64,000 nucleotides of DNA from Saccharothrix sp. (GTDB taxonomy: Bacteria; Actinomycetota; Actinomycetes; Mycobacteriales; Pseudonocardiaceae). Position numbers and translations under genes: made by a program. How positions within the stretch are numbered: position 1 is the first letter of the stretch; every line of letters begins with the position of its first letter. Shown here one piece after another: positions 17,445 through 27,064 of this stretch. The DNA lies in contig NZ_JAPSLK010000017.1 in the NCBI RefSeq assembly GCF_031180885.1, forward strand, positions 62,001 through 126,000, in the 5' to 3' direction. Under the pieces are notes generated by a model. It worked only from the letters and a program-made list of their open reading frames with translations, was not told the DNA's origin and ran no database searches.

Positions 17445-20227
17445 CAGTCGACCACCGCCGGCTCGCGTTGCGTGGTGCGCAGCGAGACTTGAACGGCTGT
17501 CACCTTGTACTCCGGGCAGTTCGTCGCCCAGTCGGAGTTCTCGGTCGTCACCACGTTCGCCCCGGTGACCGGGTGGTGGAAGGTCGTGTAGACGACGCCG
17601 ACCGGCATCCGGTCCGACAACACCGCGCGCAGCGACGTCCGGCCCACCCGACTGGCCAACGACACCTCGTCGCCGTCCCGGATGCCGCGCACCTCGGCGT
17701 CGTGCGGGTGGATCTCCAGCACGTCCTCGGGGTGCCAGGCCACGTTCGCGGTGCGGCGGGTCTGCGCGCCGACGTTGTACTGGCTCAGGATGCGGCCCGT
17801 GGTGAGGATGAGCGGGAACTTGCGGGTGGCGCGCTCGCTGGTGGGCACGAACGACGTCGGCACGAACCGGCCCTTGCCCCGGGTGAACGTCTCGACGTGC
17901 ATGGTCGGCGTGCCGGTGGGCGCGTTGTCGTCGCACGGCCACTGGATGCTGCCGAGTTGGTCGAGCCGTTCGAACGACACCCCGGCGAACGTCGGCGTCA
18001 GCGCGGCGATCTCGGCCATGATCTCGCGCGGGTGGCTGTAGTCCATGGGGTAGCCGAGGGCCTGGGCCAGCTCGCACACGATCTGCCACTCGTGCTTGCC
18101 GGTCTTGGGCGCCATCACCGGGCGGACGCGGTTGATGCGGCGTTCGGCGTTGGTGAACGTGCCGTCCTTCTCCAGGAACGACGTCCCGGGCAGGAAGACG
18201 TGCGCGAACTTGGCGGTCTCGTTGAGGAACAGGTCCTGCACGACGACCAGGTCCAGCGCCTCCAGGGCGGCGGTGACGTGAGCGGTGTTCGGGTCGGACT
18301 GGGCGATGTCCTCGCCCTGCACGAACAGGCCGCGGAAGGTGCCCGCGATGGCGGCGTCGAACATGTTCGGGATGCGCAGGCCGGGCTCGGGCCGGATCGT
18401 GCGGCCCCAGACGGTCTCGAAAACCGCGCGGACGGCGTCGTCGGACACGTGCCGGTAGCCGGGCAGCTCGTGCGGGAACGATCCCATGTCGCACGAGCCC
18501 TGCACGTTGTTCTGGCCGCGCAACGGGTTCACCCCGACGCCGTCGCGGCCGACGTTGCCGGTGGCCATCGCCAGGTTCGCCATGCCCATGACCATGGTGG
18601 AGCCCTGGCTGTGCTCGGTGACGCCCAGCCCGTAGTAGATCGCGGCGTTGCCGGCCGTGGCGTACAGGCGTGCGGCGGCGCGGATCTCGGCCGCGGGCAC
18701 GCCGGTGACCTCCTCGACCACCTCGGGGCTGTTCTCCGGCCGGGCGATGAACTCGGCCCACTCGTCGTAGCCCTCGCACCGGGAGTCCACAAAGGACCGG
18801 TCGACCAGGCCCTCGGTCACGACCACGTGGGCGAAGGCGTTGACCACGGCCACGTTCGTGCCGGGGCGGAGCTGGAGGTGGTGCGCGGCTTCGATGTGCG
18901 GCGACCGGACCAGGTCGATGCGGCGCGGGTCGACGACGATCAGCTTGGCCCCCTGGCGCAGGCGCTTCTTCATGCGCGAGGCGAACACCGGGTGCCCGTC
19001 GGTCGGGTTCGCACCGATCACCACGATCACGTCCGCCTGTGCCACGGACCGGAAGTCCTGCGTGCCGGCGGACTCGCCGAAGGTCTGCTTGAGGCCGTAG
19101 CCGGTGGGGGAGTGGCAGACCCGGGCGCACGTGTCGACGTTGTTGTTGCCGAACGCGGCGCGCACCATCTTCTGCACCACGTACACCTCTTCGTTGGTGC
19201 AGCGGGAGGACGTGATACCGCCGATCGACGCTTGCCCGTGCTTGGCTTGGATCTCCCGCATCCTCGCGGCCGTGTGCGAGATCGCCTCCTCCCAAGAGAC
19301 CTCACGCCACGGGTCGGTGATCTTCTCGCGGACCATCGGGCTCAGCACGCGGTCCGGGTGGGTGGCGTAGCCGAACGCGAAGCGGCCCTTGACGCACGAG
19401 TGACCCTCGTTCGCGCCACCGTCCTTGTACGGCACCATCCGCACCAGCTCGTCACCGCGCAACTCGGCCTTGAACGAGCAACCGACACCGCAGTACGCGC
19501 ACGTGGTCAACACGGTCCGACTCGGCATCCCGAGCTGCACCACGGACTTCTCCTGGAGCGTCGCGGTCGGGCACGCCTGCACGCACGCCCCGCACGACAC
19601 GCACTCGGACTGCATGAACGGCTGCCCGCCCGCCGACACCTTCGACTCGAACCCGCGGCCCTCGATGGTGAGCGCGAAGGTCCCCTGGATCTCCCCGCAC
19701 GCGCGGACGCACCGTGAGCACGAGATGCACTTGGACGGTTCGAAGTCGAAGTACGGGTTGCTGGTGTCCTTCTCCAGGCCCAGGTGGTTCTCGCCGTCGT
19801 ACCCGTAACGGACCTGGCGCAGTCCGACTTCGCCCGCCATGTCCTGGAGTTCGCAGTCCCCGTTGGCCGAGCAGGTCAGGCAGTCCAGCGGGTGGTCGGA
19901 GATGTACAGCTCCATCACGCCCTGCCGCAGCTTCTCCAGCTTCGGCGTCTGGGTGCGGACCTTCATGCCGGCGGCGACCGGGGTCGTGCAGGACGCGGGT
20001 GTGCCGCGCCGCCCGTCGATCTCCACCAGGCACAGCCGGCACGAGCCGAACGGCTCCAGGCTGTCCGTCGCGCACAGCTTGGGGATGTCGACGCCCGACA
20101 ACGCCGCCGCGCGCATCACGGACGTGCCTGCCGGGACGGTCACCGGGATGCCGTCGACCTCGACGTCCACCACGGCCGGGCCGGGCTGCGCCGGGGTGCC
20201 GCGGTCGGGTTCCTTCAACAGGGTCAC
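17444..20227 (-). CDS. fdsA: NAD-dependent formate dehydrogenase catalytic subunit alpha (Mo-bisMGD)
   Basis: 927 aa. It has an N-terminal [2Fe-2S] ferredoxin domain (GSCRLC), a His-Cys3 cluster (DHPLDCLTC, GDCELQ), two [4Fe-4S] motifs (CISCSRCVRAC and CVSCGACVQACP), then the molybdopterin oxidoreductase domain with its own CAYCGVGC cluster site. RVCHSPT near residue 370 carries the metal-ligating Cys, not selenocysteine. It oxidises formate to CO2 and passes electrons to FdsB. The start is the GTG at 20227, overlapping the fdsB stop (GTGA); the upstream open frame lies inside fdsB. Confidence 0.95.
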   Translation of the reverse strand: MTLLKEPDRGTPAQPGPAVVDVEVDGIPVTVPAGTSVMRAAALSGVDIPKLCATDSLEPFGSCRLCLVEIDGRRGTPASCTTPVAAGMKVRTQTPKLEKLRQGVMELYISDHPLDCLTCSANGDCELQDMAGEVGLRQVRYGYDGENHLGLEKDTSNPYFDFEPSKCISCSRCVRACGEIQGTFALTIEGRGFESKVSAGGQPFMQSECVSCGACVQACPTATLQEKSVVQLGMPSRTVLTTCAYCGVGCSFKAELRGDELVRMVPYKDGGANEGHSCVKGRFAFGYATHPDRVLSPMVREKITDPWREVSWEEAISHTAARMREIQAKHGQASIGGITSSRCTNEEVYVVQKMVRAAFGNNNVDTCARVCHSPTGYGLKQTFGESAGTQDFRSVAQADVIVVIGANPTDGHPVFASRMKKRLRQGAKLIVVDPRRIDLVRSPHIEAAHHLQLRPGTNVAVVNAFAHVVVTEGLVDRSFVDSRCEGYDEWAEFIARPENSPEVVEEVTGVPAAEIRAAARLYATAGNAAIYYGLGVTEHSQGSTMVMGMANLAMATGNVGRDGVGVNPLRGQNNVQGSCDMGSFPHELPGYRHVSDDAVRAVFETVWGRTIRPEPGLRIPNMFDAAIAGTFRGLFVQGEDIAQSDPNTAHVTAALEALDLVVVQDLFLNETAKFAHVFLPGTSFLEKDGTFTNAERRINRVRPVMAPKTGKHEWQIVCELAQALGYPMDYSHPREIMAEIAALTPTFAGVSFERLDQLGSIQWPCDDNAPTGTPTMHVETFTRGKGRFVPTSFVPTSERATRKFPLILTTGRILSQYNVGAQTRRTANVAWHPEDVLEIHPHDAEVRGIRDGDEVSLASRVGRTSLRAVLSDRMPVGVVYTTFHHPVTGANVVTTENSDWATNCPEYKVTAVQVSLRTTQREPAVVD

Positions 20228-21750
20228 GACGTTGCCCTCCTCGGGGTGAAGTCGTCGGCGAAGTGCAGCAGCGCGCTGCGCACCGGGTTGGGCGTGAGAC
20301 CGCCCATCGCGCACAACGACCCGTCGGTCATCAGGTCGCAAAGATCGTTCAACAGAGCCATGTTCGCGTCAGGGTCCTCGCCGCCCGTGATGCGGTCGAT
20401 CACCTCGACCCCGCGCACCGCGCCCACCCGGCACGGCGTGCACTTGCCGCACGACTCCTCGGCGCAGAACTCGAACGCGAACCGGGCCATGGCGGCCATG
20501 TCCACGGTGTCGTCGAACACCACGATCCCGCCGTGCCCCAGCATCGCGCCCGCCTCGGCGAACTTCTCGTAGTCCATGGGCAGGTCGAGGCCGCTCTCCG
20601 GGATGTACGCGCCCAGCGGCCCGCCGACCTGCACCGCGCGGACCGGGCGGCCGGACCGCGTGCCGCCGCCGTGGTGCTCCACCAGGTCGCGCAGCGAGAT
20701 GCCGAAGTCGGTCTCGAACACGCCGCCGTGCTTGACGTTCCCGGCGAGCTGGAAGACTTGCGTGCCGCGGGACCGTTCCACGCCGAGCTTGTGGTAGGCG
20801 GTGCCGCCGTCCGCAAGGATTCTCGGGACGGACGCCAGGGTGAGGACGTTGTTGACGACCGTGGGCCGGCCGAACAGCCCGGTGATGGCGGGGATCGGCG
20901 GCTTGGCGCGCACCACCCCGCGCTTGCCCTCCAGGCTCTCCAGCATGGAGGTCTCCTCGCCGCAGATGTACGCGCCCGCGCCGACCCGGACGTGCAGGTC
21001 GAACCTCAGGCCGCGGCCGAGGATGTCTTCGCCGAGCCAGTTGTGGGCGTAGGCGATGTCGACGGCACGGCGGAAGGTGGTGACGGCGTCGGGGTACTCG
21101 GAGCGGATGTAGATGTAGCCCTCGGTGGCGCCCACCGCGTGCGCGGCGATGGTCATGCCCTCGATCAGGCAGAACGGGTCGCCTTCGAGGAGCATCCGGT
21201 CGGCGAACGTGCCGCTGTCGCCTTCGTCGGCGTTGCAGCACACGAACTTCAGCTCGCCCGGGGTGTCCGCGACCGTCTTCCACTTGATGCCGGCGGGGAA
21301 CCCCGCTCCGCCCCGGCCGCGCAAACCGGACTCGGTGACCTCGGCGACGGTGGCTTCGGGCCCGATGTCGAGGGCGCGGCGCAACCCCTTGATGCCGCCG
21401 TGGTTCTCGTAGTCCGTTGTGGACAGTGGGTCGGTGACGCCGACGCGGGCGAGGCAGATCCGGTTCTGGGCGCGCATCCAGGGCAGGTCGTCGACCGGCC
21501 CGAGGTGGAGGTCGTGGTCGGCTCCGGCGCGGATGGCGTCGAGGAGTTCGGGGACGCGGTCGGGGGTGACCGGGCCGTAGCCGACTCGGCCGTGGTCGGT
21601 GGTCACTTCCACCAGCGGTTCCAGCCACAACATGCCGCGCGACCCGTTGCGGACGACCCGGACGTCGGGGTGGCGGGCGAACGCGGCGGCGACCTCGTCC
21701 GCGCCGGCGGACCGGGCGGCGGAGTCGCGGGGGACGTGGACGGTGGTCAT
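20224..21750 (-). CDS. fdsB: Formate dehydrogenase NADH/FMN subunit beta (NuoF-like)
   Basis: 508 aa. An N-terminal thioredoxin-like segment (about 1-110) is fused to a NuoF-type domain with the FMN/NAD motif GRGGAGFPAG (about 147), GAGAYICGEETS and the [4Fe-4S] ligands ESCGKCTPCR (about 437). It transfers electrons from FdsA to NAD+. The ATG at 21750 overlaps the fdsG stop by 4 bases. The open frame extends to 22266, but that part overlaps fdsG and is not family sequence. Confidence 0.94.
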   Translation of the reverse strand: MTTVHVPRDSAARSAGADEVAAAFARHPDVRVVRNGSRGMLWLEPLVEVTTDHGRVGYGPVTPDRVPELLDAIRAGADHDLHLGPVDDLPWMRAQNRICLARVGVTDPLSTTDYENHGGIKGLRRALDIGPEATVAEVTESGLRGRGGAGFPAGIKWKTVADTPGELKFVCCNADEGDSGTFADRMLLEGDPFCLIEGMTIAAHAVGATEGYIYIRSEYPDAVTTFRRAVDIAYAHNWLGEDILGRGLRFDLHVRVGAGAYICGEETSMLESLEGKRGVVRAKPPIPAITGLFGRPTVVNNVLTLASVPRILADGGTAYHKLGVERSRGTQVFQLAGNVKHGGVFETDFGISLRDLVEHHGGGTRSGRPVRAVQVGGPLGAYIPESGLDLPMDYEKFAEAGAMLGHGGIVVFDDTVDMAAMARFAFEFCAEESCGKCTPCRVGAVRGVEVIDRITGGEDPDANMALLNDLCDLMTDGSLCAMGGLTPNPVRSALLHFADDFTPRRATS

Positions 21751-22208
21751 GACGACTCCTCGCGCGTCTGGTCGGCGATGGCGGCGTCGAGCTCGTGCGG
21801 TGTCAGGCGGCCGTGGAGCCGGCCGTTGATCTGCGCGGCCGGGCCGAGGGCGCAGTTGCCCAGGCAGAAGACCTGGTCGAGCGTGACGTTGCCGGCCGTT
21901 TGGCCGATCTTGGCGATGGTGCGCTCCGCGTGGGCGACCAGTTCCTCCGCCCCGACCGCTTGGCACGCCTCGGCCCGGCAGAGGAGGACCGTCACGCGGC
22001 CGGGTGGTTCGCTGCGGAAGTCGCGGTAGAAGGTGACGACACCGTGGACGTCGGCCCGGGAGAGGTTCAACTCCTTGGCCAGCAACGGGATCACGGACTG
22101 GTCGATGTACCCGAACTCGGCTTGGAGCCCGTGCAGGATCGGCAGCAGCGCGCCTCGGTCGTGGCGGTGCGCCTCGATCACGGCCAGCACCCGATCGGCC
22201 ACATCCAT
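21747..22208 (-). CDS. fdsG: Formate dehydrogenase subunit gamma (NuoE-like [2Fe-2S])
   Basis: 153 aa. Thioredoxin-like [2Fe-2S] protein with four cluster Cys: CRAEAC (about 79-84) and CLGNC (about 116-120). The GVVTFYRDF motif is typical of NuoE/FdsG. First gene of the fds operon. The ATG at 22208 follows GGGAGG. The promoter region shared with the divergent MFS gene contains a copy of the island's operator motif, so formate oxidation is probably induced together with the ThDP/Frc pathway. Confidence 0.93.
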   Translation of the reverse strand: MDVADRVLAVIEAHRHDRGALLPILHGLQAEFGYIDQSVIPLLAKELNLSRADVHGVVTFYRDFRSEPPGRVTVLLCRAEACQAVGAEELVAHAERTIAKIGQTAGNVTLDQVFCLGNCALGPAAQINGRLHGRLTPHELDAAIADQTREESS

Positions 22209-22253
22209 GTCGACCTCCCTTGGAGAGGGTTGCGGTCGGATGTAGGCTACTCA

Positions 22254-22269
22254 ATACTGTATACAATCT
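22254..22269. promoter_or_regulatory. Operator motif copy A (ATACTGTATACAATCT)
   Basis: Near-palindromic GTATAC core in the 81-base gap between divergent fdsG and the MFS gene. Thirteen or more of 16 positions match copies at 26972 and 36868. It is the likely binding site of the FCD-type GntR protein encoded at 35543-36271. Confidence 0.65.
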
Positions 22270-22289
22270 GCAAGGTGGGTGATCCGCTC

Positions 22290-23543
22290 ATGCAGGCACA
22301 CCACGTCACCGACATGTACGGCCGCCGCTACCGCATCGGCGAGACCGACCGCGAACTCCTCGGCCGCCCCCGCTCCTGGACGACCTGGCTCACCACCACC
22401 GCGATGCTCGTCACGGGCATCGGCCAGTACGGCTTCGGCGCCCTCGTCCCCGCCCTGTCGGCCCGCTGGGGCCTGGTCGAGGTGTGCTGGGCCTTCGCCC
22501 TGTGGACCGCCTGCCAGGCGGGCGTCGCCTACCCCGCCGCCCGGTTCCGGCACGTCCTCGGCCCGGCCCGCGCGCTGCCGCTCGGCGCGGTGCTGAGCGC
22601 GATCGGCCTGCTCGCCCTCGCCCACGCCGACACCCTGCCGACCCTCTACCTCGGCTACGGCCTCATCGGCGGACTGGGCGCGGGCCTGGTCTACGCGACC
22701 TGCGTGGGCACCGCCGTCCGCTGGTTCCCCGACCGCACCACCAGCCGCATCTCCCTGGTCACGGCCGCGTTCGCACTCGGCGGGGTCCCGTTCCTGCCGG
22801 TGGCCGGGCACCCCGCCGCACTGGACGTCGCCGCCCTCCTCACCCTGGTCGTGGTCACCGCCTGCGGCCTGCCGTTGCGCGACCCGCCGCCGCACTGGTG
22901 GCCGCCCGACGTCGACCCGCGCCGCCGCGCGTTGACCCACCGCACCAACCGGCCCGCCATCCGCCCCTTCGCCCCGGCCGAAGCCCTGCGCAGCGGCACC
23001 CTCGCCCCGCTGTTCCTCACCGTCACGGCCGCCGCCGCGGTGTCGCTGTTCGACTTGGTCTTCCTGGCCGTGCCGGGACACCTGCCGACCCTCGCCGTCC
23101 TCGCCGCCGCGACCGCCCTCGGCAGGCCCGCGGCGGGCCGGCTCTCCGACCGCATCGGCCGCCGCCGCACCCTCCGCCTCGCCCTGGCCACTGGCGGCGT
23201 GGCACAGCTCGTGATCTTGTCAGGACAGGACTCGCTCCCGATCCTCATGGTCGGCGCGGCCCTGGCCGGGCTGGGCACGAGTTGCTGCTACGCCCTCCTG
23301 GTCAACCTGGTCCGCGAGTACTTCGGCGAGGACACCGCACCGCTCAACTTCGCCGTCATCTACAGCGCCAAGGCGGTCGGCGGTGTGCTCGGCGTCGGCC
23401 TGGCCTCGATCCTCGTCACGCACCAGGGCTACGCACCCGCGTTCCTGACCGCGGCGGCCCTCGGCCTGGCGGGCGCGGCGCTCGGTGGCCGGCTCAGCCA
23501 CCCCGGCCGGCCCCGCGGACTCCTGCCCAGCGAGGCGTCGTGA
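22290..23543 (+). CDS. MFS transporter, oxalate/formate antiporter (OFA) type
   Basis: 417 aa, about 12 membrane segments. OFA-like features: the ARWG element after TM1 (SARWGLVEV), the TM5-6 loop with YATCVGTAVRWFPDR, and LSDRIGRRR in the central loop. The start ATG at 22290 is preceded by an AAGGTGG run; an in-frame GTG at 22275 is possible. It is divergent from fdsG across an operator, and followed by a coupled small gene and fdhD. The likely cargo is formate, oxalate or a related small carboxylate; the sequence alone does not decide. Confidence 0.85.
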   Translation: MQAHHVTDMYGRRYRIGETDRELLGRPRSWTTWLTTTAMLVTGIGQYGFGALVPALSARWGLVEVCWAFALWTACQAGVAYPAARFRHVLGPARALPLGAVLSAIGLLALAHADTLPTLYLGYGLIGGLGAGLVYATCVGTAVRWFPDRTTSRISLVTAAFALGGVPFLPVAGHPAALDVAALLTLVVVTACGLPLRDPPPHWWPPDVDPRRRALTHRTNRPAIRPFAPAEALRSGTLAPLFLTVTAAAAVSLFDLVFLAVPGHLPTLAVLAAATALGRPAAGRLSDRIGRRRTLRLALATGGVAQLVILSGQDSLPILMVGAALAGLGTSCCYALLVNLVREYFGEDTAPLNFAVIYSAKAVGGVLGVGLASILVTHQGYAPAFLTAAALGLAGAALGGRLSHPGRPRGLLPSEAS

Positions 23544-23956
23544 CCACCCGGTTGCCGCACCTCGCACCCGGCCGCCACCCCACGCCCGCGCACGGCCGCT
23601 GCCTGCTCGAACTCGTGTCCCAACTCGCTGACGAGGTCTGGTCGGACCGCCCGGCCGCCGTGCACCCCGTCTTGGCGGCGGTCGCGCGCTGCGTCAACGA
23701 CCGCACCACCCCGCACGGCCGACAAGCCCTCTTACCGCTCGCGGTTCCCTTGCTGCACACCGCGAACGCGCCCGCCCACGCGATCGTCGACCACTGCCTG
23801 CGCACCGCAGGCTTAAAGAAGCGTTGGTGGACCGGGATCTTCCCCACCATGGCCGTGGCACGCGCGGTCCGTCGCCTGAACACCGACGAAGCGCTCCGGC
23901 GCCTGCTCACCGAATGCGTGCACCTGAGCCGAAAGGACCCCACATGGGCAGAGTGA
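23540..23956 (+). CDS. Hypothetical 138-aa protein in the formate locus
   Basis: Not assignable to a known function. 138 aa, alpha-helical, basic, no signal. It shows a pattern I associate with anonymous actinomycete proteins: [35 protein letters not shown] and then a Leu-rich region. The GTG at 23540 overlaps the MFS stop by 4 bases, and its own stop lies 10 bases inside fdhD, so it is translationally locked between a carboxylate transporter and the FDH maturation factor. A role in formate dehydrogenase assembly or regulation is only an inference. Confidence 0.72.
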   Translation: MTTRLPHLAPGRHPTPAHGRCLLELVSQLADEVWSDRPAAVHPVLAAVARCVNDRTTPHGRQALLPLAVPLLHTANAPAHAIVDHCLRTAGLKKRWWTGIFPTMAVARAVRRLNTDEALRRLLTECVHLSRKDPTWAE

Positions 23957-24768
23957 CCAGCAGGCGGCGCGTGGTGCGGCTGGTGGACGGCGTCGCGCGC
24001 GCCCGACCGGACACGCTCACCGTCGAGGAACCGCTGGAGATCCGGGTCGCGGGCAAGCCGTTGTCGATCACCATGCGCACCCCGGGCGGCGACTTCGACC
24101 TGGCGGCGGGCTTCCTGGTCAGCGAAGGGGTGGTGCGCGCGCCCGACGACATCGCCGCGATCCGGTACTGCGCCGGGGCCACCGACGACGGCTCCAACAC
24201 GTTCAACGTGCTGGACGTCGCCCTGGCCGAAGGCGTCGCCCCGCCGGACCCGTCGATCGAGCGCAACTTCTACATGACCTCGTCCTGCGGCCTGTGCGGC
24301 AAGGCGAGCCTCGATGCCGTGCGCACGACCGCCGCGTGGACCGTGGCGGAGGACCCGGTGGAGGTCGACATCGACACCCTGGCCGCGCTGCCCGACGAAC
24401 TCCGTGCCGCACAAAGGGTTTTCGACCGGACAGGCGGCCTGCACGCGGCCGGGCTGTTCACCGCCGGCGGCGAGCTGCTGTGCTTGCGGGAGGACGTCGG
24501 ACGGCACAACGCGGTCGACAAGGTGGTCGGCTGGGCGCTGCAGCACAGGGGATTGCCGTTGCGGGCGACGGTGTTGATGGTCAGCGGTCGGGCGTCGTTC
24601 GAGTTGGTGCAGAAGGCCGTGATGGCGGGGATTCCCGTGCTGGCAGCGGTGTCCGCGCCGTCCACGCTAGCCGTCGACCTCGCCGACGAGATGGGCATGA
24701 CGCTCGTCGGGTTCCTGCGTGGCACGTCGATGAACGTCTACAGTGGACGGCACCGCCTGGTCGGTTGA
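23944..24768 (+). CDS. fdhD: FdhD formate dehydrogenase accessory sulfurtransferase
   Basis: 274 aa. It carries the CxxC catalytic pair in TSSCGLCGK (about 113-121), the [12 protein letters not shown] motif and [13 protein letters not shown]. In E. coli FdhD moves sulfur from IscS to the molybdenum cofactor of formate dehydrogenase. Here it serves the fds enzyme encoded divergently. The ATG at 23944 lies within the end of the preceding gene. The stop falls inside a terminator hairpin. Confidence 0.95.
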   Translation: MGRVTSRRRVVRLVDGVARARPDTLTVEEPLEIRVAGKPLSITMRTPGGDFDLAAGFLVSEGVVRAPDDIAAIRYCAGATDDGSNTFNVLDVALAEGVAPPDPSIERNFYMTSSCGLCGKASLDAVRTTAAWTVAEDPVEVDIDTLAALPDELRAAQRVFDRTGGLHAAGLFTAGGELLCLREDVGRHNAVDKVVGWALQHRGLPLRATVLMVSGRASFELVQKAVMAGIPVLAAVSAPSTLAVDLADEMGMTLVGFLRGTSMNVYSGRHRLVG

Positions 24769-24784
24769 CGCCGACCAGGCGGTG
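24751..24784. terminator. Strong bidirectional hairpin between fdhD and sucD
   Basis: 14-bp perfect stem CACCGCCTGGTCGG / CCGACCAGGCGGTG with a 6-base loop. It contains the fdhD stop codon and ends 6 bases before the sucD stop on the other strand. Confidence 0.75.
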
Positions 24785-24790
24785 CGCCGG

Positions 24791-25705
24791 TCACGCCAGC
24801 ACTTCGCGGAGCAGCCGCGCGGTCTCGCTGGGCGTGCGTCCCACCCGGACCCCGGCCGCCTCCAGGGCTTCCGCCTTGGCCTGCGCGGTGCCCGCCGAGC
24901 CGGACACGATCGCGCCCGCGTGGCCCATGGTCCGGCCCTCGGGCGCGGTGAACCCGGCGACGTAGCCGACGACCGGCTTGGTCACGTGCTCCCGGATGTA
25001 CGCGGCGGCCCGCTCCTCGGCGTCCCCGCCGATCTCGCCGATCAGGACGATCGCCGCCGTGTCGGGGTCGTCCTCGAAGGCGGCCAACGCGTCGATGTGG
25101 GTGGTGCCGACGATCGGGTCGCCGCCGATGCCGATGGCGGTGGAGAACCCGACGTCCCGCAGCTCGTACATCAGCTGGTAGGTCAGCGTGCCGGACTTCG
25201 ACACCAGACCGATCGGGCCGTGACCGCAGATGTCGTCGGGGATGATGCCCGCGTTGGACTGGCCGGGGCTGATGATGCCGGGGCAGTTCGGGCCGATGAT
25301 CCGGGTCCGGTTGCCCGTCGCCACGGCGTGCGCCCAGAACCCGGCGGTGTCGTGCACCGGCACGCCTTCCGTGATCACGACCGCCAGCCCGATGCCCGCG
25401 TCGATCGCCTCCACCACCGCACCGCGGGTGTGCGCGGGCGGCACGAAGATCACGGTCACGTCCGCGCCGGTGGCCTCCATCGCCTCGGACACGGACCCGA
25501 ACACCGGCAGCACTGCTTGCCACGGGGCACTCGCACCCGAGCCGCCGTCGAAGTCGAAGGTCACCTTCTCGCCCGCCTTGCGCGGGTTCACCCCGCCCAC
25601 GACCTGCGTGCCGGACTTCAGCATCCGTCTGGTGTGCTTGGACCCCTCCGCGCCGGTCATGCCCTGGACGACCACTTTGCTGTGCTGGTCGAGGAAGACA
25701 GCCAT
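24791..25705 (-). CDS. sucD: Succinate-CoA ligase (ADP-forming) alpha subunit
   Basis: 304 aa. A CoA-binding Rossmann domain ([10 protein letters not shown] at the start) is followed by the ligase domain, with the phosphorylated His in MGHAGAI (about 250) and the GEIGGDAEE motif. Two of the usual landmarks, IGPNCPGI and SKSGTLTYQ, are intact, so it should be active. Its ATG directly abuts the sucC stop. Location in this island, rather than with other TCA genes, suggests a dedicated isozyme for CoA-thioester supply. Confidence 0.93.
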   Translation of the reverse strand: MAVFLDQHSKVVVQGMTGAEGSKHTRRMLKSGTQVVGGVNPRKAGEKVTFDFDGGSGASAPWQAVLPVFGSVSEAMEATGADVTVIFVPPAHTRGAVVEAIDAGIGLAVVITEGVPVHDTAGFWAHAVATGNRTRIIGPNCPGIISPGQSNAGIIPDDICGHGPIGLVSKSGTLTYQLMYELRDVGFSTAIGIGGDPIVGTTHIDALAAFEDDPDTAAIVLIGEIGGDAEERAAAYIREHVTKPVVGYVAGFTAPEGRTMGHAGAIVSGSAGTAQAKAEALEAAGVRVGRTPSETARLLREVLA

Positions 25706-26866
25706 TCAGACCTCCCGGGAAGCGAGCCGCGCGGCCCGGTCGGCCGCGTCGTCCATCGTGTCGACCACGGTCACCAGCGGGTGGTCCGCCTCGGCGAGGA
25801 TGCGCCGACCCTCCGCCACGTTGTTCCCGTCCAAGCGCACCACCAGCGGCTTGGTCGCGGTCGGACCCAGCACGTCCAGCGCCCGCACGATCCCGTCCGC
25901 CACCGCGTCGCACGCCGTGATGCCGCCGAAGACGTTGACGAACACGCTCCGCACGTCCGGGTCGTTGAGGATGACGTCGAGCCCGTCGGCCATCACGGTC
26001 GCCGACGCGCCGCCGCCGATGTCGAGGAAGTTCGCCGGCCGCACACCGCCGTGGGCCTCACCCGCCCGCGCCACCACGTCCAAAGTGGACATGACGAGCC
26101 CCGCCCCGTTGCCGATCACGCCGACCTGGCCGTCCAGCTTGACGTAGTTGAGGCCCCTGTCCTTCGCCTCGGCCTCCAACGGGTTCTCGGCCCGGCGGTC
26201 CGCCAGTGAGGCGTGCCCGGGGTGGCGGTAGGCGGCGTTGCCGTCCAAGGTCACCTTGCCGTCGAGGGCGACCACCGACCCGTCCTCGGTGCGCACCAAC
26301 GGGTTCACCTCGACCAGCGTCGCGTCCTCCGCGACGAACGCCCGCCACAGCTTGACCAGCACGTCGGCGACCTGGTCGGCCACCTCGGGCGGGAACTTCG
26401 CCGCGGTGACGATCTCGTGCGCCTTGGCCAGGTCCACGTCCGTCACCGGCAGGCGCACGAGCGCGTCCGGCCGGGTGGCCGCGACCTGCTCGATGTCCAT
26501 GCCGCCCGCCACGGACGCCATCGCCAGGAACGTCCGGTTGGCGCGGTCGAGCAGGAAGGCCACGTAGTACTCCTCGGCGATCGCGCTCGCCTCGACCACC
26601 AGGACCTCGCGCACCCGGTGGCCCTTGATGTCCAAGCCCAGGATCGAATCGGCCACCGCCTGCGCCTCCGGAGGCGTGCGGGCGAGCTTCACGCCGCCCG
26701 CCTTACCCCGCCCACCCGTCTTGACCTGCGCCTTCACCACTACGGGCAGCCCGAGCAGTTCGGCGGCACCGCGCGCGCCGGCCGGGGTGGTGGCGAGCAC
26801 GCCGCGCGGCACGGGCACGCCGTGCGCGACGAACAGGTCTCTGGCCTGGTGTTCGTAGAGGTCCAC
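25706..26866 (-). CDS. sucC: Succinate-CoA ligase (ADP-forming) beta subunit
   Basis: 386 aa ATP-grasp subunit. [12 protein letters not shown] at the start, [17 protein letters not shown] nucleotide loop (about 45), VEVNPLV (about 200) and the GGxxxCD element [13 protein letters not shown]. It interconverts succinate, CoA and ATP with succinyl-CoA. First gene of sucCD, divergent from the ThDP gene across 198 bases that include an operator copy. The start ATG at 26866 is preceded by GGAGAGGA on its strand. Confidence 0.93.
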   Translation of the reverse strand: MDLYEHQARDLFVAHGVPVPRGVLATTPAGARGAAELLGLPVVVKAQVKTGGRGKAGGVKLARTPPEAQAVADSILGLDIKGHRVREVLVVEASAIAEEYYVAFLLDRANRTFLAMASVAGGMDIEQVAATRPDALVRLPVTDVDLAKAHEIVTAAKFPPEVADQVADVLVKLWRAFVAEDATLVEVNPLVRTEDGSVVALDGKVTLDGNAAYRHPGHASLADRRAENPLEAEAKDRGLNYVKLDGQVGVIGNGAGLVMSTLDVVARAGEAHGGVRPANFLDIGGGASATVMADGLDVILNDPDVRSVFVNVFGGITACDAVADGIVRALDVLGPTATKPLVVRLDGNNVAEGRRILAEADHPLVTVVDTMDDAADRAARLASREV

Positions 26867-26971
26867 GGCAGACGTCCTCTCCGAGGGAGGTTCCAGTCGG
26901 GCTCAGGGGGATTTCGGGTCCGGTCGGCTCTGGACATCGGCCCGAACTAGGCGTAAGCATATGGCTACCCC

Positions 26972-26987
26972 ATACGGTATGCAATCT
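26972..26987. promoter_or_regulatory. Operator motif copy B (ATACGGTATGCAATCT)
   Basis: Lies about 106 bases upstream of sucC and 78 bases upstream of the ThDP gene, in their shared divergent promoter region. It differs from copy A at two positions. Confidence 0.65.
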
Positions 26988-27064
26988 ACAACGGGCCGGT
27001 TCCAGTGTCGGAAGCCCCGCTCCTCTCGGTGCTGCCGACCGCGATCGAAGGAGTTGACCAGCAC

